64,000 nucleotides of DNA from the NCBI GenBank assembly GCA_025463005.1, contig JAOAPR010000027.1, forward strand, positions 1 to 64,000, read 5' to 3'. The notes under the pieces were generated by a model. It made no database searches, was not told the DNA's origin, and was given only the letters and a program-made list of their open reading frames with translations. Each line of letters begins with the position of its first letter. The first letter of the stretch is position 1. Shown here one piece after another: positions 61,535 through 64,000 of the stretch. This stretch comes from Bryobacterales bacterium. Lineage in GTDB: Bacteria > Acidobacteriota > Terriglobia > Bryobacterales > Bryobacteraceae. The position numbers and the translations under genes were made by a program.

Positions 61535-62506
61535 TCAGGGGATCTTCAGGAGCAGCTTGCCAGTGGTTTTGCGCCCTTCCAGATCGCGATGCGCCTGCGC
61601 GGCTTCCGCCAGCGGATAGATCTTATCGATGTGGATCTTGAGTTTCCCCTCGCCGATCCAGCGGAACAGGTCGGACGTGCGCCATTCCAAATCTTCGCGG
61701 CTGGCGATGTAGGTAGCCAGCGTCGGTCGCGTGACATAGAGCGATCCCTTTTGGCTCAGTAGCAATACATCGAAGGGAGCCACGGGACCGCTCGACTGAC
61801 CGAAGGCGACCATCATGCCACGCGGCTTCAGGCAATCGAGGCCTTTGAGAAACGTCGCCTGCCCGACGCCGTCATAGATTACCTCGACGCCCTTACCATC
61901 GGTCAGGCGCTTGGTTTCCGCCACGAAATCCTGCTGGTCGTAGAGAATCGCGGCCGAGGCGCCGTCCCCCAACGTGATTTTGGCTTTCGCCTCCGACCCG
62001 ACCGCAGCAATTACGCGCGCGCCAATCATGGTCGCCATCTGGACGATCAGTCTTCCGGTGCCGCCGGCCGCCGCATGAACTAATGTCGTCTGACCCCCTT
62101 TCAGGAGGAAGGTCGAATGCGTGAGATAGTGCGCTGTACAGCCTTGCAGCATGGCTGCGGCGGCCGTCGCGTCGTCTACGTTGTCGGGAATCTTCACCAG
62201 CTGTCCCGCGGGAATCGCGTGAAACTCCGCGTAGGAACCCCGCGCCATCGCATAAGCGACGCGATCGCCGGGCTTGAATTGGGTGACGCCCTCACCCAGT
62301 TTTTCCACTTTCCCGGACGCTTCCGATCCGAGCACCGCCGGCAATGGAGCCTTGTACAAGCCGCTGCGGAAATAGGTATCGACAAAGTTCACGCCTGAGT
62401 AGGCGACCTTCACCAGCACCTCGCCGGGTCCAGGCTGGGGCGTGGGGAAATCGCCGTAACGCATTACGTCGACCCCGCCGGTTTGTTCGATATAGACGGC
62501 TTTCAT
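61535..62506 (-). CDS. Zinc-free quinone oxidoreductase (MDR family)
   Basis: Starting at ATG 62506, not the track's longer frame, gives a 323-aa protein beginning MKAVYIEQTGGVDVMRY, with GVNFVDTYFRSG, PAVLGSEASGKVE, GDRVAYA, VHAAAGGTGRLIVQMA (NADPH-binding), and the C-terminal TTGKLLLKI. The structural-zinc cysteines of alcohol dehydrogenases are missing. It reduces quinones or enals with NADPH. It overlaps the upstream gene by ATGA. Confidence 0.93.
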   Translation of the reverse strand: MKAVYIEQTGGVDVMRYGDFPTPQPGPGEVLVKVAYSGVNFVDTYFRSGLYKAPLPAVLGSEASGKVEKLGEGVTQFKPGDRVAYAMARGSYAEFHAIPAGQLVKIPDNVDDATAAAAMLQGCTAHYLTHSTFLLKGGQTTLVHAAAGGTGRLIVQMATMIGARVIAAVGSEAKAKITLGDGASAAILYDQQDFVAETKRLTDGKGVEVIYDGVGQATFLKGLDCLKPRGMMVAFGQSSGPVAPFDVLLLSQKGSLYVTRPTLATYIASREDLEWRTSDLFRWIGEGKLKIHIDKIYPLAEAAQAHRDLEGRKTTGKLLLKIP

Positions 62507-63045
62507 AGTTGTCGTAGTCTCCTGCGTAAGTGCACCGTGCCAGCGTACAACAATAGATAAGCGAGCGTCACGGGAAAACACACCAGCCGCACCAGCGCAG
62601 GCACGGCAGCCGATCCGGTGAGCCCCAACCTGTAGCCGACGAATTGCCGCAATTGGCGGAAGTGCACGCGATCCAGCCAGAAGTAGTCGCCATTTTCGTT
62701 GATGATGAAAATCTTCGCGGGGAGTTTGCCGGCGAGCCACCATTTCCACTTGGTCATGATCGGCTCGGCCGCGCAGATGATGCCGGCCACGACGTATTTC
62801 CGTTGCGCCAGGTCGGCCCACAAGGCGTTACGCCCCGCGCCGCCGCCATAATCATTCACGTTGTAGACGCGGCCGTGGAATCCGGCCGGCTCCCCGGCAT
62901 AGCAGGTGACCAGGTCCATCTCAACATCCTGGCCAAATAGATCCCGCAAGTAGGGGATCAGTCTCTCGATCAGCCTCCGCGATCCGCTTTCGATCAACAG
63001 GATCCGCGAGCAGGGCGGGATATGGGGATAAAAAAAGTAGCGCAA
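62503..63045 (-). CDS. Hypothetical protein, translationally coupled to quinone oxidoreductase
   Basis: The 180-aa product has an N-terminal Rossmann-like beta pattern (RILLIESGSRRLIERLI), a central conserved phrase (AGIICAAEPIMTKWKWWLAG) and a C-terminal membrane segment (PVTLAYLLLYAGTVHL). I do not recognise a defined family; a glycosyltransferase-like or nucleotide-sugar role is possible but unsupported. The apparent start is TTG at 63045, with a -10 box (TACAAT, 63052-63057) seven bases upstream, suggesting a leaderless message. Confidence 0.65.
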   Translation of the reverse strand: MRYFFYPHIPPCSRILLIESGSRRLIERLIPYLRDLFGQDVEMDLVTCYAGEPAGFHGRVYNVNDYGGGAGRNALWADLAQRKYVVAGIICAAEPIMTKWKWWLAGKLPAKIFIINENGDYFWLDRVHFRQLRQFVGYRLGLTGSAAVPALVRLVCFPVTLAYLLLYAGTVHLRRRLRQL

Positions 63046-63051
63046 ACCGCT

Positions 63052-63080
63052 ATTGTACGGTGCAAATTCCTGAAGGTCAC
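63052..63080 (-). promoter_or_regulatory. Promoter of the minus-strand unit
   Basis: On the minus strand GTGACC (63075-63080) and TACAAT (63052-63057) are separated by 17 bp. The expected start lies at about 63045, exactly the apparent TTG codon of the coupled gene. Confidence 0.5.
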
Positions 63081-63095
63081 ATATCGGTTGCCGTG

Positions 63096-63101
63096 TATAA
63101 T
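63096..63101 (+). promoter_or_regulatory. -10 box of the symporter gene
   Basis: A perfect TATAAT lies ten bases before the likely GTG start (63111) of the symporter gene. Transcription would begin near 63108, giving a leaderless or near-leaderless message. The -35 region is weak (CTGAAG-like). Confidence 0.45.
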
Positions 63102-63110
63102 CTATCGCAA

Positions 63111-64000
63111 GTGCAGCTCACCGCAGTCGACTGGGGCATCGTCGCCCTTTATTTCCTCTTCAACCTCTCGGTCGGTCTCTATTACAAGTCGCGCGCGCAG
63201 GCGAGCGTGGAGGAATTCTTCCTCTCAGGCCGCAACGTGCCGTGGTGGCTGGCAGGCACCTCCATGGTGGCGACTACTTTCGCCGCTGACACACCCCTGG
63301 CAGTTACCGGGATGGTTGCGGCTAACGGGATCGCCGGAAACTGGCTGTGGTGGTGCTTCGTCTCGAGCGGAATGCTGACGGTTTTTTTCTATGCGCGATT
63401 GTGGCGGCGCTCGGGCGTAACCACCGACGTCGAATTCGCTGAGATCCGCTACTCGGGGCGGCCAGCGGCGTTTCTGCGCGGATTCCGCGCGCTGTACCTC
63501 GGGATCCCGATCAACTGCATCATCCTGGGCTGGGTAAACAAAGCCATGGTCGACATCCTTATGTTGATCCTGGGTGTCACGAAGCTTGAAGCTCTGGCGA
63601 TCGTGATCGGCCTGATTGTGCTCACGTCGCTTATTTCCACGCTCTCTGGATTGTGGGGCGTGCTGGTGACCGATCTCTTTCAGTTCGGGATCAAGATGGG
63701 CATGGTGATCGTGCTGGCCGTGTTTGCTGTGCGGGCCGTCGGGGGCATCGACGCCATGAAACAGAAACTACTACTGGTGGACGCGGCACGCGGACCGGCA
63801 GGTGGATCGGTGCTCAACTTCGTGCCCGATCTCAACTCGGCTTGGATGCCGCTTCTCACGTTCCTGGTATACATTTCGCTCAATTGGTGGGCGACATGGT
63901 ATCCGGGGGCCGAGCCGGGCGGCGGAGGCTACATCGCGCAGCGCATGCTGAGCGCGCGGGATGAACGGCATTCGCTGCTGGCGACGCTGTGGTTCAACGT
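63111..64000 (+). CDS. Sodium:solute symporter (SSS family), partial
   Basis: This frame is open to the end of the window and thus missing from the track. From the GTG at 63111 it reads MQLTAVDWGIVALYFLFNL, then YKSRAQASVEEFFLSGRNVP and WWLAGTSMVATTFAADTPLA, the SSS family's first helices with the sodium-site region. At least six membrane segments are present before the cut. It takes up a solute such as a sugar, proline or short acid with sodium; the substrate cannot be told. The C-terminal part lies outside the window. Confidence 0.9.
   Translation, partial: MQLTAVDWGIVALYFLFNLSVGLYYKSRAQASVEEFFLSGRNVPWWLAGTSMVATTFAADTPLAVTGMVAANGIAGNWLWWCFVSSGMLTVFFYARLWRRSGVTTDVEFAEIRYSGRPAAFLRGFRALYLGIPINCIILGWVNKAMVDILMLILGVTKLEALAIVIGLIVLTSLISTLSGLWGVLVTDLFQFGIKMGMVIVLAVFAVRAVGGIDAMKQKLLLVDAARGPAGGSVLNFVPDLNSAWMPLLTFLVYISLNWWATWYPGAEPGGGGYIAQRMLSARDERHSLLATLWFN

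Overview
The window most resembles an Acidobacteriota chromosome, probably a Bryobacterales/Solibacter-type organism. Evidence: high GC, many secreted families typical of that group (DUF6152 proteins, a TIGR03437-type C-terminal domain, a c-heme/carboxypeptidase-regulatory/propeller protein, paralogues of an unnamed 'EGDTLVVD' secreted family), and ordinary chromosomal housekeeping genes. No phage, plasmid, insertion sequence or CRISPR array was seen. The assignment is inferred from gene content, not from a database search.

Layout. 1-3.4 kb: SRP RNA (minus strand), a methyltransferase, rplU-rpmA-obgE, and a DoxX-like protein. 3.7-16.1 kb: an accessory region of exported proteins, with two DUF6152 proteins, three tandem secreted paralogues, a carboxylesterase, a cytochrome-c/propeller protein, a SUMF1-like protein, a FecR-like protein and a TIGR03437 protein. 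16.2-25.6 kb: a MetE-like enzyme, a translationally coupled trio of exported proteins including a metallo-beta-lactamase-fold protein with degraded metal ligands, a membrane pyrophosphatase, an M49-like peptidase and a desaturase. A two-hairpin repeat occurs at 17.95 and 24.8 kb. 25.6-33.9 kb: dnaE-accA and a small gene overlapping by ATGA, a GNAT, a CHRD protein, a PilT-like ATPase, a methyltransferase and a CAU tRNA.

34.1-50.8 kb is the most unusual part. After an OmpA-like protein comes a same-strand signalling locus: a 2719-aa soluble hybrid kinase with about 29 HAMP modules and six receiver-type modules (a receiver triad duplicated in tandem), a REC-PAS-kinase, a single-domain receiver, a CHASE3 kinase, and an NtrC-type activator with an intact GAFTGA loop. 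Sigma-54-like -24/-12 elements, each preceded by the same AAATCAATA(G/A)CTTA element, lie upstream of the giant kinase and just after the activator gene. The second one leads into a 310-nt hairpin-rich leader ahead of a sugar-nucleotide pyrophosphorylase. I infer a self-contained phosphorelay/sigma-54 circuit in which the activator acts at both promoters, possibly controlling polysaccharide precursor supply.

50.8-64 kb: several very small genes, two of which are absent from the ORF track as such, mtnA, a thioredoxin-like protein, a GAF kinase with a NarL-type regulator, SppA, an RRM protein, a PIN-TRAM protein, a decayed nucleotidyltransferase with its small partner gene, ispD-ispF, a quinone oxidoreductase with a coupled unknown gene, and a sodium:solute symporter cut by the window end. 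The last two transcription units diverge from a short region whose -10 boxes suggest leaderless messages.
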